Shown here one piece after another: positions 6,966 to 20,100 of a DNA stretch of 64,000 nucleotides. The notes under the pieces were generated by a model, which was not told the DNA's origin, made no database searches, and saw only the letters and a program-made list of their open reading frames with translations. Origin of the DNA: Blastomussa wellsi (Eukaryota; Cnidaria; Anthozoa; Scleractinia; Plerogyridae); NCBI GenBank assembly GCA_947652115.1, contig OX393562.1, forward strand, positions 29,144,289 through 29,208,288, written 5' to 3'. The translations under genes were made by a program, and so were the position numbers. Numbering within the stretch: position 1 is the first letter of the stretch; the number at the start of each line of letters is the position of its first letter.

Positions 6966-8929
6966 ATGATGTTAGCCACATTGATAGCAATCTTTGTCAT
7001 AAAATCATTGTTCGCATTTCACGTTGAGGGTACCGTAGTCGGAGCCTTTGTTATGCCACACGGTAAGTAAAAAATATACTTTTGCAGGGCTAAAATTTAA
7101 AATACTCAGTTAAGGGATCATTCTTTCAGGTAACTTCGTGTCTATCTTGCGTACAGCCCGTCTATTTTTCCTTGTTTTCCGCGTGAGAAAATTGTGGCTA
7201 GTCATAGTAGGCGGCTGCACACAGGCTTCGTCGTGTCCAAATTAACCTGCGATCAGGCGTTCTTATTGTTCAGGAACGCCTAATCGCGGGTTAGTCCAAA
7301 TATATATTTTTTTATCAAGAGGAATATTATTCCAATCAAGAGGGAGGGCTACACGGGCATTACTGCGGCGATATCGCACGGAAACAAATTCGAAGCCGTT
7401 TTTTCGGAATGTCACGCAACGCCCCCAAGAGAGGAGGGAGCATTTACGTGACATCCCAAAAACGGCTGTGAAGCTTAGATAACAAGTTTCCCTCACAAAC
7501 ACATAAAATACAACGTAAATATAAATCACATTTTCTTCTGATTGTGTTACGTTTTTAACGTTCAATAAGTAAAGTTACTCTGCTGCTTGAACAAAAAAAT
7601 CACAAAAATGTAGCTCACAGCATACATTTTAGTCATCCCGAACCGCAAAAATTTTGTTCTTGCAAAATGAAACTCGAGCAAAACTTTTATACAACGCGGC
7701 AGAAGAGAACAAAAGAGTACCTTGAACAGGGGCACCGCAATAGAGAATACCTGACAAACTGAGTCAAGTTGGAGGCTTCAGCGCCACCGCCCTACCGGCC
7801 CTAGGTTGTCAGAGAAGACTTTCACCTAAGCGGAACAATTGTACTCCCGTCTAGTACCGATGAGTGCTAATAGTGCGCAACAATGTAACGCTACTTCACA
7901 GTACAGAATGCGATTATGCAAGGAGACAACTTGATCTGCAATTGACTGCAATGCTATCGTTTCAGGACATCCCTTACATCTCTCTTTGGAGAGGAAGCTA
8001 CTCTGGTTTAGGCAAGTTATAACTAAAATCCCCATTTGAAAAATGAAAGTTGTCAATGTCATTATTATTTGTCCCTTTTCCCAGGAGGGATCGCTTTGGA
8101 CCCTCGCTATTTCAACACCACCAACGCTACAGCAAGGGCTCAAGCTTGGTTGGTGCACGATGCCGCAGTGCAAGTGGGAAGACAGATTGTGGATCTTCAT
8201 CCAGACACAATTGTCCTGAGTTCTCCTCACGGGATAGCAGCTCCTGAAGATTTCATTTTCTACTTTAGTCCAAAAGGAGCTGGCTTCTCCGACACAGACA
8301 ACTGCGCATGTCCACCATGCTGCTACAACCTTTCTGTTGCCATGGATACCAAAGGGACCAAGACGCTTGTCAGCACCCTAAAAGTTGAAAACGAGAACGT
8401 TTCTTATTTGAGCGCATTCGGACCACCCGGAAACGAAGATGTTCCTTTCCCTTTACGCTGGGGCGAGATAGTTCCGCTGTATTTCACAAAGGGCATTTTA
8501 AACCGGAGTAAAGTCATCATTCTATCGCAGCCGAGTCGGAGATACACAGACAGCGTTGAGATGATTCCCGAACTGCGCCATCTTGGCGAGAGCCTGTTTC
8601 AGATTCTCCACTCGCAGCAGGAAAGGATTATAGTAATCATCAGCGCCGACCTGGCGCACACGCACATGAAGTCTGGGCCGTATGGATTCTCCACAGCTGC
8701 CGAGCCTTTTGATAAAGCGTGCGGGGCCTGGGCGACCACTCAGGATTCACACAAACTTTTAGTTGAAGCAGCATCGTACGTGGATCGAGCTCTTTCTTGT
8801 GGGTTTACAGGGTTGGTTATGCTGGACGGGATGCTAAAAGCAAGCTATGCGGATTGGGTATCTCGACTTCTCGTTAACTTTCATCCTAGTTATTACGGCA
8901 TGATGTTGGCGTCTTTTGTGCCTCGATAA
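6966..8929 (+). CDS. Secreted LigB-family (class III extradiol dioxygenase-like) protein
   Basis: Two coding exons, 6966-7062 and 8085-8929 (GT-AG, phase 1), give 313 residues. Exon 1 encodes a hydrophobic signal peptide (MMLATLIAIFVIKSLFAF). The mature part starts VVGAFVMPHGGIALDP, with the join inside PHGG. LigB-family proteins are non-haem iron dioxygenases that open aromatic rings. Candidate metal or catalytic histidines are His32 (MPHGG), His81 (SSPHG), and His224 and His226 (ADLAHTH). The following GPYGFS, AEPFDKA, SCGFTGLVMLDG and PSYYGMM segments resemble bacterial proteins of this family. Possible N-glycosylation sites (NTTNAT, NVS) fit secretion. The substrate is unknown. The ATG at 8036 lies in the intron and is not used. 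No operon; transfer from bacteria is possible. Confidence 0.85.
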
Positions 8930-8933
8930 TAAA
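8928..8933 (+). promoter_or_regulatory. Polyadenylation signal of the LigB-type gene
   Basis: AATAAA overlaps the TAA stop codon by two bases. It is the closest canonical signal downstream of this reading frame, which would imply a very short 3' untranslated region. Confidence 0.5.
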
Positions 8934-8934
8934 A

Positions 8935-9149
8935 CATATTTAATTGAAAAAAATCGAAAGGAATTTAAAGAACGAGGGACAAACAGTGCAGCGAGTGCGA
9001 AGAACGAGCTCTAGGTGCTGGGAACGAGGGCATCCTCGGAGACCCAGGGATAGATAGTGGGGTCGAGGAAATGTTTAAACTGCGAGAAAAAATCGGAGAA
9101 AAAGTGTTGGAGTGTAAGCGAGGAGACCCTGGAAAGGGGTAAAGAGTCT
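8935..9149. other. Non-coding stretch 3' of the LigB-type gene
   Basis: A short purine-rich stretch. AGACCCAGGGATAG near 9040 faces a partly complementary CCCTGGGTTTCCGAGGATGG near 9627, hinting at an old larger inverted-repeat element around the one at 9150-9450. No gene is seen. Confidence 0.3.
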
Positions 9150-9450
9150 TAGGGGTTGACCATTTAACTTTTGAGGGGGGGAGGAGTGAGTGATTTTGAA
9201 AAAGGGTTTCCTGAAAGCGCTTGTCAGAAGAAAAAATGACGTACAGCGCAAATGGACGAAAAAAAATTATTGCCCGGCTTTAAGAAAGAAAAAAATATGT
9301 TACAAAGGGAAAAAATATCCTGCAGAGCACTGAAAAGGAAAAAATTTCCTACCCACCAGGTTGTTAAAAAAATTTCTTACTGACCAGAAATCGCCCCCTC
9401 CCCCCCCCCCCCCCCTCCCCCGTTCAAAAGTTAAATGGTTAGCCCCTTAC
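9150..9450. mobile_element. Inverted-repeat element with an internal oligo-C tract
   Basis: Arms GGTTGACCATTTAACTTTTG (left) and CAAAAGTTAAATGGTTAGCC (right) are inverted copies about 300 bases apart. The right arm carries a long run of C, matched by a G-run next to the left arm. The inside is A-rich with repeated GAAAAAAT words. No coding capacity. Confidence 0.55.
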
Positions 9451-10150
9451 AAGGCCAGTTCCAAAAAATCTCTCTCCTGACTGGGCAGAAAAATCCTTTG
9501 TATATTATTCTGCCCAATCGGCGATCAGCAGCACTTGACTCTCCCTAGGTTCCTCGCTTACGCTCCCTCTTTTCTTTAACGATTCTTTGTCCAGTAGTTT
9601 CGACTTTCCTTTGGCTCCACTAACAGCCCCTGGGTTTCCGAGGATGGGACGAGGGGCGAGTAAAGGGAGGGACGAAGTAAACGCGGAAAATTCGGAGCGA
9701 CGAAAGTTTTCATAACTGCTGAGCTAGTTTATGAACACTGTCTACTGATTTCAGAAAGTGCCAACGGACAATACAAAGGCACCGGATCCTGGTCTGATCT
9801 GATCAGCAAATATAACTTATTAAAAGAACTGAATACAGATAGGCTGAGCTAGTTTAGCAATTATTCGAAAGTTTTCAATTATTTCTTAATTAATTCAGCG
9901 ATTATTTCGCCCCGACTAACTGCCCCTGGGGGTCCGATCTCGCTAACCCCACTCCATCCCCTCGCACATCCCGTTTAAGAGCGGCGTCTTGCGATTATTT
10001 TTGTGCGTTTGACAAATGATATTTTATTAACTGTCCAATGAAACTATTTTCAGACCACAGTGAACTTAAAAATAATTGGTGATTCCCTCTTTGAGACTTG
10101 CGCGCAGTGAATCATGGTAGTAGTATTCAACTCTCGAAAATGCAGTGTAC
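9451..10150. other. Intergenic stretch without a recognisable gene
   Basis: No convincing open frame or RNA gene. It contains short C-rich and G-rich words similar to neighbouring repeats but no clear element boundary. Confidence 0.4.
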
Positions 10151-10391
10151 GCGCGTGATCATTCTCGTCCCCAGGTCAGCACCAAGGAATCGAGACCTCA
10201 GGCCGCAACCAAATTGTGAGCATGCACAGAGAAATCGTTTTGTAGCATTTGTCAGATTTGACTTTGTACATGCGCAGAGTGACGGGAAATCCGTGAATCG
10301 CGGACTTCCGGTGTTGGACCTTCCCAGAGGTCGCGATTCTTGGTTCTGACCAAATGGGTCGTGGCCTCTGGGGACGAGAATGGCGCGTGAT
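10151..10391. mobile_element. Inverted-repeat element with 9-bp target duplication (CATTCTCGTCCCC family), copy 2
   Basis: Element 10160-10382 is flanked by the perfect 9-base direct repeat GCGCGTGAT (10151-10159 and 10383-10391). The ends are CATTCTCGTCCCCAG and CTGGGGACGAGAATG. Internally it matches the copy at 32602-32846 over most of its length (for example GTGTTGGACCTTCCCAGAGG). Inferred to be a non-autonomous MULE-like element. Confidence 0.8.
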
Positions 10392-10799
10392 GAATATAAC
10401 TACCATGATTCCTTGCACGCACGTCTCACGGAAGAAATCGTCCAAGTTTTTCGCAGGGTTTATGTTCAGCGTGTATGCTCTCATAGTATATAGTTATATT
10501 GCGACAAAACCCTTTCTTATGAATGTTGTATTCTTTGTGAAAACAAAACATGAAGCTGTAACGACTGATTGCCAGCGAGCTAGAGGTCATTTTCCATGAT
10601 GGCGAGAATACATGTATCTTACCAAGTATCTCGGCCAATCTTACATTTAAAGCCTCGTCAGTGTTCCCGGGACCTGACGTGTTGGGTGGTGGATTTACTA
10701 TAGTCCGTTTAATTTGGGTTTAATTTGCAGTTACTAACGGAACTTAGTTTTGGGATATTGGGTATTGTCTGCTTAAAAAAATGCCATCTTAAGGAAGCC

Positions 10800-10925
10800 T
10801 CCGCTCAATACCACTTTCACTTAATAAATTATTTATTCATCCCTAAGCCTCGATGCAAATCTTTTGTTTTATTCCCCCAAGCCTCGGCGACATGTTAGAA
10901 TATTAATATATCGGAATTGGTCTAT
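10800..10925. repeat. Fragment of a dispersed repeat shared with 20150-20330
   Basis: The stretch TTTTATTCCCCCAAGCCTCG followed by GCGACATGTTAGAA and an ATATCGGAATTGG end matches, in the same orientation, one arm of the inverted-repeat element at 20150-20330. Confidence 0.5.
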
Positions 10926-12369
10926 TTGATTCACTCTTTACTTGGCCTTCTCCGGCACGCGCGCGCCTCTTGAAACCTGGCCCCTGCCATTGAGTCGAGG
11001 ACTACGCGGCACCTTTCAATCAAAAACAAACCAAATTTATCAAGTTCCTTCCTTCTGGGGAGGAACTGTTTTTATTTTACATCTTTCTGTACATACAATT
11101 TCTTACAGACATTTACATTGTACACTCATATTTCTGAATCCAATTTTTTTCTTTTTACACATCTACACGTTACAACGAGTGGCGATTAGGAACAAAGTCA
11201 ATATTTGTTTCTTTCCCTTCTAATAGTTTATCACTGGGAGCTAAACCTCCGACGATTAGCTGTTTTTCAAGACGTTTATCGTATACGGCATGGATTATTC
11301 TGGCCATTGCAAAGGTGAAGCAATAATCTCGCGAGGCCGAGAAAGAGAAGAAATTGTTTCATTTCTGCAACTTTGTTTGATTCGTATTTTAGACTCGCCT
11401 CTCTCTCGACTTCACAGAGACTGGTTTCTCTGCAGAAATGGCCTGGTTGATTAGATAGTTATTCACAATGCCGTGTTTTCTCTGTCGGCTGTCGGATTTA
11501 GGTCAGCGCAGTACACAGGGTACTGCCATAGAGGTTTTCTAATTACTAAATAAATCAACAGGCCATCTATGTAAACCAATCAGAGCTCTCGACAGAAACA
11601 TGCAACGGCTGCCAAAATAGTCAGACTTCCGAGTCGCATCTCACTGGCAAAAATCGCTGTCATTGGCCTTTGACCATACTGCACAAGTGCCTTGAATTAA
11701 CTACCAATCATACAAAGACTATGTCGGACAAGTCCTTCCAAACGTAATTGTTAATCTAGATCACCTGACAGAGGACGTTTGACTCTGGGCGAGAAAGGGT
11801 TAAACATATCTATTTACCTGGAAAGGATTGAATCGCGGACTGCTGTTTATAATTCTAGAGAAGTTTCTTTACTGGTTGACACAATACGCGATTCATTTTC
11901 CTGCACGGCTGGCTTGGTAACAACAGTAATTATCTTATAATTTATAATAATTTATTTCTTGAACGTAACTTAGGGCCTGATTAGAAGGTGAATTTCAGCC
12001 CGTCATGTAACCGCAAACGCCTTGTTAATCCTTGCATTGTAGAGAGGGCGGTTGTGCATTTACCGCATCTTTAACACGTTGAATGCGGTTTCGGTGTGCC
12101 GTGGCGCTAAATCGGCCTGAAATCAGCCAATAAAGCACTTTTCTACACTGAAACTAGAGTTTAATGAATATTAAGTACGAAAATGTACAAAAGTTTACTT
12201 TGGTGCATGCGTACAAGCTGAATCGTCCTCAATTTTTTCTTGCTAGTGTGCCTTTCCTTTTTCTCGGCCTTTATTTTCTCGCTACCTTCCACTCTCCACA
12301 GCCTGTCTAGCTGCTGGAAAACGTTCGGTCCAGATCATTGGTAAACCCTGAAAATGAGGTCCAGGTCTG
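10926..12369. other. Intergenic stretch without a recognisable gene
   Basis: Short frames only, none resembling a known family. No tRNA, rRNA or element boundary could be supported. Confidence 0.4.
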
Positions 12370-12552
12370 CTATAGAGTGTTATCACGTGACGTCACGGCG
12401 GCCATATTGGTGTCTCAAAACAAAGAAACGGCGGCCGTATTGGTGTCCCAAAGCAATCCTCCGGGAATTGAATTCTATTGTTATGAAAATATCATCTTTT
12501 GTTTCAGCAATCCAATATGGCCGCTTGTCACGTATGTTAAAATACTCTATAG
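12370..12552. mobile_element. Short inverted-repeat element (CTATAGAGTGTTATCACGTG ends)
   Basis: Left arm CTATAGAGTGTTATCACGTG with GGCGGCCATATTGG faces right arm CCAATATGGCCGC followed by GTCACGTATG and ATACTCTATAG. The GCGGCCATATTGG motif is also repeated once inside the left half. There is no coding capacity; the frames crossing it are by-products. Confidence 0.65.
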
Positions 12553-13069
12553 GTATATTAATTTTTTTATGCAACAATTTTGCAACAAAATCGATCAGGG
12601 TGTTGTCTTATTGCCTCTGTAAGAATGAGTTCGATACTCCTAATGAACAGTCGTATGGAAAGACCTGTCCCAGCTGCATCGGATTCTTATCAGAAAAGTC
12701 AGCTGACACGCAAACTGGTGACATCACAAGGAGCGTGATCATTATCCACGCATATGTCCGTGCTTAGGACTCTAAGGGTTAAGAAGATTTTTCAATGCGG
12801 AAGCCTCAATTCTCAGTGCTTTCAACCGGGCTAAAACTCGCCATGTAAACAGGCCTTTAGATATTAACTACACTCAGTTATGAGTTGTCTCTGCTGAAAA
12901 CTTGTCTGCTTGCTTTTAATGCAGCGAATTCCTACTGACCAGTACTGTCTTAAAACCAAAACCAACCTAATCACATTTGGTCAATAACTTACATCGAACA
13001 CTGCGCCACTATCACGACTAAAAGCACGGGAAAACATGCGTAAGATTTCTGGTCACGATTATTGTGGGT

Positions 13070-13152
13070 TGTACATTTGATTGACAACAACAAAAACAAC
13101 AAAAGCCACAGCAGGAGCAGCAGCAACAACAATGACAACAACAAAACAAATA
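13070..13152. repeat. CAA-rich simple repeat
   Basis: Imperfect AACAACAA and AGCAGCAG units on the plus strand. The Leu/Cys-rich frames on the minus strand derive from it. Confidence 0.6.
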
Positions 13153-14024
13153 TACTTTCGACAGCAACACAAATACACTGGACAGCCAATGGAAACTTCC
13201 CTTCCTCGTCATAGCCCGTTTTACAGTTGTTCTTTGAATCTAATTGTTTTGAACTAGTTTTTTGATCTGTATCATCTCGTGTTCAATCCAAGCCTCACTT
13301 TCGTATAATGGCTTGGATGCATTTTACAGATCAGTTACATGACTTGTACAATTTTTCCTAGATTACTAACGAGAAACTCTATACAAAATGTGCATAGTTT
13401 GCATTTTGATGCCATCAAATTCAAAGTTACATGTATGTACCAACCTTTTAAGCTGTCATCTGAAAAAAGCATTCTAGAAACAAAATGTCCACACTTGAGA
13501 TGTGAAAAATGTCCCCTGAATAATGCTTACAGCAATTTGTAGACTAAATTACATAAAATTACGAAGAGATATCACAAACTTTCACATCTTAAAAATGCGC
13601 TACGTTAAAGTGAAGAACGGTTTTTATGACGTGAAAACTTGCATAAGTAGAAATATTTTCAGAACAAACACGTGAAAATGACAGCTGTGTAGGAAAAGCA
13701 CTGTTTTCAATTTAGAATTTGACGACATCATCCATAATAACCTAAGGAGGTTCTCTGATATTGTATGTCACATTAATTTACAACAAATGAAATTGAATAC
13801 CTGGTTATACTTCCTGTACAATTAACTCACACATAACTTTTTCCAGGCCAAAGTTTGGCAAGGGATACCTTTCGCTTTCGCCACGAAAAGGTTTGATGGA
13901 ATGGAATAATTCTCTTGTTGTTTAGCTGTTTTAGTGATGTTAAATTCTTCAGCCAAAGGAAGACATTATTTTGTGATGTGATCTCATGTCCCCAATGACT
14001 GCTAGATGCCTAACAGTCAATGCA
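13153..14024. other. Intergenic stretch 3' of RABL2
   Basis: A+T-rich sequence with only short frames. It contains nothing I can assign beyond lying downstream of the minus-strand RABL2 gene. Confidence 0.4.
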
Positions 14025-14030
14025 TTTATT
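14025..14030 (-). promoter_or_regulatory. Candidate polyadenylation signal of RABL2
   Basis: TTTATT on the plus strand reads AATAAA on the minus strand, about 145 bases beyond the RABL2 stop codon. Other A+T-rich words nearby could serve instead. Confidence 0.3.
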
Positions 14031-14172
14031 ACAATGTAAATCTCTTAAATATTTATAGCTAATAATTAAAAACTCTATTGAGGGGAGAATAAATTACTCT
14101 GCATTGAAATATTCTGTCCACTGACATAAATAGCATTGCACGTAAACCAGCGAAGCCACATCTCAGTTGTTA

Positions 14173-17100
14173 TCATGTTTTTTCTTCATCTTCGCTGCTT
14201 TTCTTATCTGATGAATCGTAGCCATCTTGATTGAGGTTCATGTCATCAAAGTTCTAAAATTTAAATACAGCACAGGGATTAATGTGGCAGTACAAACGGC
14301 AATGGTTTGTGTGCTGAACTCTTGCACAGGGCACTGTGTTGTGTTCTCAAATGCAGGCAATACACTCTACTCTCATAGTGCTTGTCTTCGCTCAGGTGTA
14401 TAAATGGGTCCCGAAGAATGTAATGCTGGGTGTAACACAGTGATTGACTAGCATCCCAACAGGGGGTGGGTGAGGAGAGGGGTAGAAATGCTCCTAGTCA
14501 CTTCATGCTAAGGAATCCAGGATAGCCACTCAAATCAACAAGATACAACAATGGCGAAGGACCCAGGGGTGATAATTTTCACAAAAAACGTGTATGTGCT
14601 TAACTCAAGGACCTTGCAAGAGACAAGATTCATAACTACAAATAATCTGCTAGCATATAATGACAAATGCAAGTACTTGTACCTCAAGTTCACGTAGAAC
14701 TTCGTCCACAAAATCTGTTGAATTTTCTTTATACTTTACAGCCAACTTTATTGCTTCTCGAAAAGCCTTAGGAAACAAAGAAGAAAAAAGCTGCAAAATC
14801 AGTTTCACAAAATTCTGATTCAGTTTAATGCTTAGTATATAACTTAGTATACAACTGCATTTCATTCAAAACCACTTCTTGAGACATGCAGTAAATGCTT
14901 ATCAATGGGCAAGTACTGGATAATTTTGTTTGTACATTTGGCCTTTTAGTCACAAGATATAGAGGGTAGGGGGGTGGAATTATCTTCCTTCAGTCGGTCA
15001 TCCTCTCCCATGGGATTAATCTTACACCATCCAGCCCTCTGAATGTTTCCTTGTAGAAGATGACAGCCATGGCTGGTGAACAAAGGATTTTTCAGCACAC
15101 ACGCCCAATAAATGTATCTGCACCATATATACACCTCTGCATCCAAATACATCTGTAGGCTAGCTTATAAACGGACGGGCATCTTTTTTCTTTTTGCACA
15201 ATTTCAGGAATTCCCTTTTATTTCCTGACATTCATTAGGCCTTCCAATATACATACAGAGGGCTACAAACAATTTTTTTTCCGTGAAAGAACATGTGTGC
15301 AACTAGTCGCCATTTTCATCAGAAGTGACAAATCGGCCATATTACAGAACTCCTTGATTACTGTAGGTTCCGTCAAAGCAAGACATTGGCGTTTGCACTG
15401 GAAGGCGTAAAAAATATTGTCGGGAAGTTTTGTAAGACTTCAGTAGGAATCCGACATTGACAAATTTTGGTCAGCTCTTGTTTGATGTCCAACTTTTATT
15501 TGTAGCCCCACAAAAATGTGTGTATAATCATCGAACTAAATTTTGAAGACTGAGCAACAAAATTATTCCATAAAAACCTAACCTAAGGTACATGTAACTT
15601 GTAGAATTGTTACATCTTATCAATTTACTGAAACATCCTATCAAAATGTTTACTATAATGGAGCACAATAAACTGCTTAAGAATTAATTTGATTTTATTG
15701 GCCTTACCTTTACAACATTTGTTCCATCAGATGCTGACACAAAATAAAATGGAAGCCCATGTTTTTTGGGAAAATTGAAACTTTTCTGTGTAACATTGTA
15801 GTCAACTTTGATCAAAGCAAAGCAGTCAAGGGCAATTATAACTTTTCATAGTGAATACATGAAAATAGGATAATTTTAGTTATTGTTTTGGTTGTTTCTT
15901 TTATCAGGAAGGACTTAACGGAGCTACATCACGGTTTGTACAGTTTGAATAATTTAGCCTAAGTTTTTTGAATCCGTCGTTTGCAATCCATCTCAATCTT
16001 CTCCATCCTTAACCATCCTTATTCCTTTCTGGTTTAGTATCATCTCTGTTTTTCTTCCTCAGTAAACAAGAAGTTTTAAGTTTCCCACATTTTATGACTT
16101 TTAAGAGTAATTTGGTTTGTCACAAAAAAATGATTCAAAATATTGTGATGTAGCTCCTTTAACTGTATCACTATTGAATTCAGAGTAGTAAGTGGCCAAG
16201 ACAATCCTAGTTTTTCAATTTAATTAAACTAGTTTTATGGCAGCCTGAGAGATCCTGAAGGACCTGAAGCACCACAGTACATGCAAGAAGGATAAAAGAA
16301 AGCAAGTTTGACTTGTTTACAAAGTCAAAGTTCCTTGATAAAATAATGTGTTGCTGGTCATTTTTTGTTTGTTTATACATGTCACGTCAAAGATGAGTAA
16401 GACACAACAGCTCACTGTTAAGAAAATATCACGTTTAGAATGTCAGTGTTGTACATGTTTTGAGTGCTTTGCACAGTTTGAACAACATGACAACTTAGAT
16501 GTTACTAGTCAAAAAAAATTTTACTAGCCCAGCGTTGGTGTTGGCTAGGTCCAATAACAGTTGATCCCTAGCAAGACTTGGAAGCACAAAGAAAGCGACT
16601 TTCTTTGAATACATAATGTTGGCAAATGCATTGTTCTGAAATCAGTTTCAATAATAAAACAATTTTTGTGGAACATAGTCTGGTAGGCAGCATGAGCCTG
16701 GGATGTCCATTATGAAATTCTGATCTTCAGTTTCCAAGCAAAGTGTTTGTTTTTGTCTTGCTTGAGGAAGACAAAAACTTCTTCGGCCAATTTCATTTTG
16801 TTTACTAGCTAGCCGAAGTGGCTAGTGGAAATCGAAAACGTACAAACCAAAACTAAATTTCTACTCCGTGGCTAGTTGGCTACCGTTAATGTCGAGCCCT
16901 GGTTTGCATATCCAAAGGAGGACAGTTATAATTTGAGAGAATAATACAGGGCTGCAAATAACAGAGGGGCATCAGACAATGATCGACCAAAATTTGTCAA
17001 GGGTCGCCACGAAGCTCTTCGGAACGTCTCATAGGATTGGCCGGAAAAATTATATACAAACAATAGTAACAATGGACCTAGTCCGGAAACAATAGGGCTT

Positions 17101-20100
17101 CATGGTATCAAGAACCAATGAAATTAAAGGTTCCGAAGAGCTTCATGACAACTGTTTGTCAATGTCCAATGAAATCCTATCTGCAATCAGACAGAATGTC
17201 CCGTCAATTTTTTACACCTTCCAATGCAAATGCCAATGTTTTGCATTGACAATGCTTTATCAAGGAGCTCTTTAAGATGACATCACAAATCACTACCGTT
17301 CTGTCCAAACAAAATTTTGATTTAACTACGGGTATACACATGTCCTTTCACAGACAAAAAAGTATTTGCAGCCCTGATACATAAAATAAATGTAGGGTGT
17401 GTTCCTTTGGGGTGATCTGGATCATGATCAGTGATCCGAGATCACTCAGATCATGGTGCATCAAAGGAACTAGTGAATCCTTGCTCAGAGTGGATTTGCC
17501 GGCGCCTTTGATGGACCATGATCCGAAAGATGTCAGATCACTGATCGTGATCTAGATCATTTTAAAGGAACGCACCTGTAGATTGCAATCTGTCAATCAG
17601 ATTATAAAGAAAAGGATACCATCAATTTTGTTTGCTATTACTATACAAGGGATGTTTTCTCTGTAATCTCTAAGTTCTTTATACCATTTCGCCAGGTTTT
17701 TATACGTCACTTTCCTTGTGATGTCAAATACCTGTGAAAATAACATTTATAAAATAACATTGTTGACAGGTGCAGAACATGTATTTCCTTATACAATGTA
17801 ACATGCTCATAAAACTTGGCAGATTAAAATCGCCGTATAATGCTTCGCAAACCTTACAATACATCAGGTATGCCTGCGAATTGTGTCTCTTATAATGCCA
17901 TCCGGCGATTAAAACTTTTTTTCACGACGGCTACTCCCTTTCCTTCTCCTTCTACTTCAAAATTTCTGGAGAACCCTGGTGATTAGTTTAGTTCAAGTTC
18001 AATTGGCAAAATAATCAGGTAGTCTACCAAAATCATCTGAAGTACATGCCATATACATTTATTATACAAAAGTATAATATTAACAATAACATGGCAATCA
18101 TGTATGAACTTACTAATAAACAAGAATGTGCTTGATGGTAATATGATGGGTGCATGCTACTAAATCTCTCTTGGCCCGCTGTATCCCAGAAGTCTGCAAA
18201 AATGATAATATAAAATGCATTTTGAGATAATGATCAGGGCAACAGCGACACCGGGGTGGAGGTTACTTGACTCATGTTTGGGTATTGGGGTGCCGCTGGA
18301 GGTTTGAAACCCTGACCCTGTTTAGGAGAAAAATGACATCAAGGACAAAGCAAAACGTTTAAAATTTATACTATAGCAGTAAAACAGTGTACCATCTATC
18401 TACTACACGCAAATGGAGCCAATGTAAAGTGCTTTTGATATTTTTCAATGAACTTTGGGCTATATAATTCTAATTATTATAATCATGTTACTGAGCAGAC
18501 AGTCTGCCTTATACTGCATAATTGCAGGAACAAAACAACCAGCCATGTGAGGCTGTCTCCACGGGTATTCCAAAGTGATGTAAATGTTTTAAAAAGTGCT
18601 TTTTATTGTTAGGTCAAAAAAGATTATTGAATCTCCTTTAATTCTTTTATAACCTTATTAATAATAGATAACAGAAAACGGAGGTTTTAAAGGAAACACA
18701 GGCTTCCTGTCAGCATGGTTCACTCACTCAGATAAACAAAAATTAACATATGAAACTAGACTTCAATTAAAAATTAATATCTTATCCGCATTTCCAGCTG
18801 CTTTGCTTTATATTAATGACAGTGAATGGGAGACAAAGTAGTTAAAACTTTAATATAATAAAAGGATATACCCAATGGCATTAATCTAATTTAAAAGAGA
18901 GAAAATGCAAGCAACACTTCACATCTAACTTCAAACCATTTCTTGCATTCTCAATTTGCCCATAATCTTATGCAAGACGTGCTGAGAAGATTGCATCATG
19001 TCTACAACGGTTAACTTCTCCCCAATAATTCAATACATATATAAATAATGGATGAACATACAATTGCAAGTTTTATATTACCAAGGAAGAATTCTAAAAA
19101 GGGAATTTAACCTCGCATGCTCTATGCTAAAATGATTATCGGTACACCTTGACTAAATCATTCAGTTGACATTCACGAGAATGTGGCTGATAGATATTCT
19201 TAATCACTTCGCCTGTGAACTTGATTGCAATAATTAAATGCTGGCTCAGTTAATGAGTAAACTCTTGGATTTCAAAACGTTTTGAAGTAGGTGTCAAATA
19301 TTGAAAGAGTAGGCAGCTGTTATAAGTGACCTTTTTTGTCGCAAGCTGATTGCTATGACCAGAGTGGCCGGCGGCATAATACTCAAGTAATCAGTGGAAC
19401 TCTGGCAGTCGCTGGCTTGTTTTTAAACCCCTGTAAACTGTTTTTGTGCACAATTTGTACCACACGTTTGTTTAAAATATGGCTAATGAAAGTTTATTTT
19501 GAAGTTATGCTTTATCCTAAATTTAAATTTACAAGAAAAAGGGCTACCTGACATAATGTAAAGGAGGTGATTCTGGTCAAAATAGAATAAATCATTTAAA
19601 ACACGAGGTGCTGCTTTTTCATAATAATTATTTATTTATGATTTTCACCCCAGAACCTAACTGTAGTAATTGGCAATATGGTTAAAAGCTAACTGTGGCA
19701 AAAGCTTAACAAGGAATATTTAATGAAGGAGTCTGGTATGATTTTACATTTGGTGAACCATCAAAAGAACAATCTGAGAATTCTGCAAGATGAACATTCA
19801 TATACATGCAGAATACAAATTGTCAAGAACATTTGAATGAGTCTCAAAGCAAAAATTTTAAACTTACTGTACACTGTGTTATTTGAACTATTACAAGTAC
19901 CTTTGTAGGGCAGGCAATTTTTCACCACTTACAGTACACTGTGTTAGCTACCTTGGCATATACATATGTATTTACAGGTGTTAGTCCAAAGTAACCATGA
20001 ACAACTTCACTCAGCTGATATTTTACATGAATCAGGAATGATAAAGATAAGCAGTTCACAGTTGTACTGTATGTGGTAGAGACATGTGCCAGTACATTAA

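Noticed and set aside
8036..8084. ATG at 8036 as the start of the LigB-type protein
   Set aside because: The 16 codons before 8085 do not fit the family and end at a perfect acceptor (TTTTCCCAG). The exon at 6966-7062 supplies a signal peptide and completes the PHGG motif in frame.
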